64,000 nt of DNA, taken from Halovenus marina (GTDB taxonomy: Archaea; Halobacteriota; Halobacteria; Halobacteriales; Haloarculaceae). The stretch is taken from the NCBI RefSeq assembly GCF_051414115.1, contig NZ_JBLKNZ010000001.1:1426001-1490000 (forward strand), written 5' to 3'. The notes beneath the pieces are model-generated. The model did not search any database. It was not told where the DNA came from and saw only the letters and a list, made by a program, of their open reading frames with translations. Below are positions 62,901 through 64,000 of the stretch, one piece after another. Made by a program: the position numbers and the translations under genes. How positions within the stretch are numbered: position 1 is the first letter of the stretch; each line of letters begins with the position of its first letter.

Positions 62901-64000
62901 TCGCAGCGTATCTTGGGCGGGAGGCTGACGAACTTGCTGGCACACAACTGACCGATATCGTCGTCGACGGGGATAGCGACGTGGTGGAGACGGCCTTCGA
63001 GGACGCGATCAGTGTCCCCCACGAGAGTTGCACCGTCGAGGTCGGCGTGCGCACAGGGGGCGGCGAGACGCGTCCGGTGGAACTCGAACTCTCACCAATC
63101 GAGGAAAGCAGTACCGTGGCGGCGATTGCAGGGGTCGTCACGGACATCAGCGAACTCGCGAAGACCCGCAGTACACTCGTCACCGAGCGCGAGCGGTTTC
63201 AGGAGCTGTTCGAGAACCTCCCCGACCCGGTCGTCGAAGTCAAATTCGTCGACAGGGATCCGATCGTGCAGTACGTCAACCCCGCATTCGTCGAGACGTT
63301 CGGGTACGGGCGCGACGGCGTGCAGGGCGCGAACCTGAACGACCTCATTGTTCCGGGAGGCGAGCGCGAGTCTGCGACGACACTCGACGAACGTGCATTA
63401 GGAGGAGAGGAAACGAGTGCGGGCGTAAAGCGAGAGACGCCCGACGGTCGCCGTGACTTTCTCCTTCGTGGGTTCGAGTACACACGGGAGGAGGACTCCT
63501 ACGGGTTCGCGGTGTACACGGACATCACTGAGCAAAAGGAACGCGAGCGGTATCTGCAGGTCCTCAACCGCGTGTTACGACACAACCTCCGCAACGACAT
63601 GAACGTCGTGATGGCGCTGGCCAAACGGCTCGCGGAGAACATCGAAGACGAGGAACTCGCAGAGTACGCGGCGACACTGGAGAACAACGCAAGAGAGGTC
63701 GCAACACTCAGCGAGAAGGCAAAGGAGATCGAACGCGTACTCGGCAGGCGGGCGAGCGAAACCGGCGTCGTCGACGCCACAGCCCACCTCCGCGAGCTCA
63801 CCGCTGAAAAGCAGACAGCCTATCCCGACGCGGACTTCGTCACTGATCTTCCCGATGAACTGTGGCTCGTGGCCAACGAGAACATCAAGCGAGCCTGCGA
63901 GGAACTCGTCGAAAATGCGATAGAACACAACGAGAGAGCACGCCCGCGGCTTGCGATCAGTGCGCGTGACGTCGACCAGGACGGGTGGGTCGAGCTGTCC
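59957..64000 (+). CDS. Giant multi-PAS/GAF histidine kinase, 3' end outside window
   Basis: At least 1348 residues from ATG 59957, still open at the window edge. Order: a receiver-like domain (about residues 10-125) in which the phosphorylation position is Gln64 (VDCVICQHDPP), then PAS, PAS, GAF, PAS, PAS, GAF, PAS and PAS, the dimerisation His in RVLRHNLRNDMNVVMA (about residue 1208), and the start of the ATP-binding domain (CEELVENAIEHNE). Eight sensor domains in one soluble kinase suggest integration of several cytoplasmic signals. The C-terminal end is not visible. Confidence 0.9.
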   Translation, partial: MVGTSSAELAIRVLIIEQSVGETVSLASQLTVKERDPLAIESVSDLETAWSVLSEKHVDCVICQHDPPAIDGVEILTALREAHPDLPILLATETTHADGALDSAATDVLPVSDGALHSGIVVNRIRAIVSQARELGTYEQIFDQANDGIVVHDPDTGDILEANRRFYEILGYDPTEDELMLGDIAPEIQEYTEDRARQLVTQAAEDGGQTVEWLVQTATGDERWMEVSHRPVTLSGIDRVLAFVRDITERKENERLLRDREQQLEAVFNHPASFVVVLDASGRVVRTNQTALEYVDSTQSDIEGVAVWEGPWWEEDDAAAERVRSAVERATARETARLEVELGGETVERRHLDLQFEPVRDEDTTSGCVIAGYDITERRDSEQEAREERETLRRLHEITSNPDLTLTEQIQHLLDFGTDRFDLDIAFLARIDADTDYFEIVEARGDHPLIQSGNESDLAETYCRRTIDVETESPLAIQTAADEMAGDPAFEKYGLGCYLGAEIVVDGEPYGTLCFADEHPRDVAFSSEERTLVDLMAQWLRRDLEQREYRREIEAARDRFEQTIERIDDGFFAVDDEWQITYVNGTGANILRQTMGADYDDEELLGRHLWEEIPDAVGTPFYERYHEALETQNTITFEEHYEPLDVWFEVRAHPDEDGLSVYFTDITERKERQRELRRLQDLLEQTEHIADVGGWEIDIDTMEVFWSDNLFDLLGEDDEEPSLDDALDIYLDEDRPIVERAVESAVESREPFDVEARYRRSGDVRWLRVQGVPIVDDGGVVTIRGAAQDITERKEHEQTLNDLLDATQAFIRASDRDELVAAITDGIETVFGYEISSVRLHDPESGTLPPSRLSAAAAERVTDPPTYDDEESVAGETFQSGEPTVIDDLSTATDHDYDSIDSAMFFPIAHYGVLGVGATDTDAFRTEDVALINLLTTSAANAFDRLEQETEMRYLQRIIDRVDVKVFLLDEHGQFAHVTDPLAAYLGREADELAGTQLTDIVVDGDSDVVETAFEDAISVPHESCTVEVGVRTGGGETRPVELELSPIEESSTVAAIAGVVTDISELAKTRSTLVTERERFQELFENLPDPVVEVKFVDRDPIVQYVNPAFVETFGYGRDGVQGANLNDLIVPGGERESATTLDERALGGEETSAGVKRETPDGRRDFLLRGFEYTREEDSYGFAVYTDITEQKERERYLQVLNRVLRHNLRNDMNVVMALAKRLAENIEDEELAEYAATLENNAREVATLSEKAKEIERVLGRRASETGVVDATAHLRELTAEKQTAYPDADFVTDLPDELWLVANENIKRACEELVENAIEHNERARPRLAISARDVDQDGWVELS

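Noticed and set aside
1..64000. tRNA, rRNA, CRISPR arrays or prophage
   Set aside because: No cloverleaf with the GTTCGA-type arm, no rRNA-like sequence, no regularly spaced repeats and no phage-type genes were seen in the intergenic regions.

Overview
The window is one continuous stretch of a haloarchaeal chromosome. The evidence is that nearly every protein is rich in Asp and Glu, the coding DNA is GC-rich with dense GAC/GAG/GTC use, and archaeal information-processing genes are present (TFB, SRP54, NreA, TmcA, CetZ). Tat-type lipoproteins and halocyanin-like cupredoxins also occur, and many genes have a TATA-like box about 25-30 bases before the start codon, which implies leaderless mRNAs. 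I see no rRNA, tRNA, CRISPR array, transposase or phage gene. This looks like core chromosome with a few lineage-specific genes.

Layout. 1-9 kb: the end of an RND/MMPL exporter, a thioredoxin-like protein, an O-methyltransferase, a CheC-type chemotaxis phosphatase, a TrkA-TrkH potassium uptake pair, a CBS protein with a ribosome-hibernation-like tail, and a HEAT-repeat protein. 9-14 kb: a halocyanin-like lipoprotein, a stand-alone Lrp ligand-binding domain, a zinc-finger protein, and a siroheme sulfite/nitrite reductase overlapping an FrhB-type F420-binding iron-sulfur flavoprotein. 14-22.5 kb: SRP54, an aminotransferase, an overlapping UPF0201/UPF0200 pair, and a four-gene type IV pilus-like operon (coiled coil, membrane protein, PilB-type ATPase, PilC-type protein). 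22.5-28 kb: a ferredoxin and a fix-type electron-transfer flavoprotein operon (FixA, an extended FixB, a FixC-FixX fusion, a small unknown). 28-41.7 kb: a wHTH-GNAT protein, a tiny zinc protein, TmcA, an Acr3-like transporter, two MFS transporters, a lipoprotein, an S9 peptidase, a PAC2 protein, a phosphoribosyltransferase and a glycosyltransferase. 41.7-50 kb: FolC-FolP fusion, flavin reductase, class V aminotransferase, CetZ and an alkaline-phosphatase-superfamily enzyme. 50-64 kb: pyrophosphatase, PadR regulator, RNase HI and partner, TFB, NreA, a response-regulator/PAS histidine kinase, a universal stress protein, an unusual zinc-ribbon/cupredoxin/Bug-domain fusion, and a giant multi-PAS kinase cut by the window end.

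Points most worth a second look: the siroheme reductase/FrhB-like gene pair, which resembles a split, order-reversed version of the methanogen F420-dependent sulfite reductase; the zinc-ribbon, Tat-like, halocyanin and tricarboxylate-binding fusion at 58069-59772; a family of three short palindromic intergenic elements with shared inverted ends (22567, 45487, 48403), two of them wedged exactly between convergent genes; and the CBS-HPF-like protein next to trkAH. Functions are assigned from motifs visible in the sequence and general family knowledge; no database search was run.
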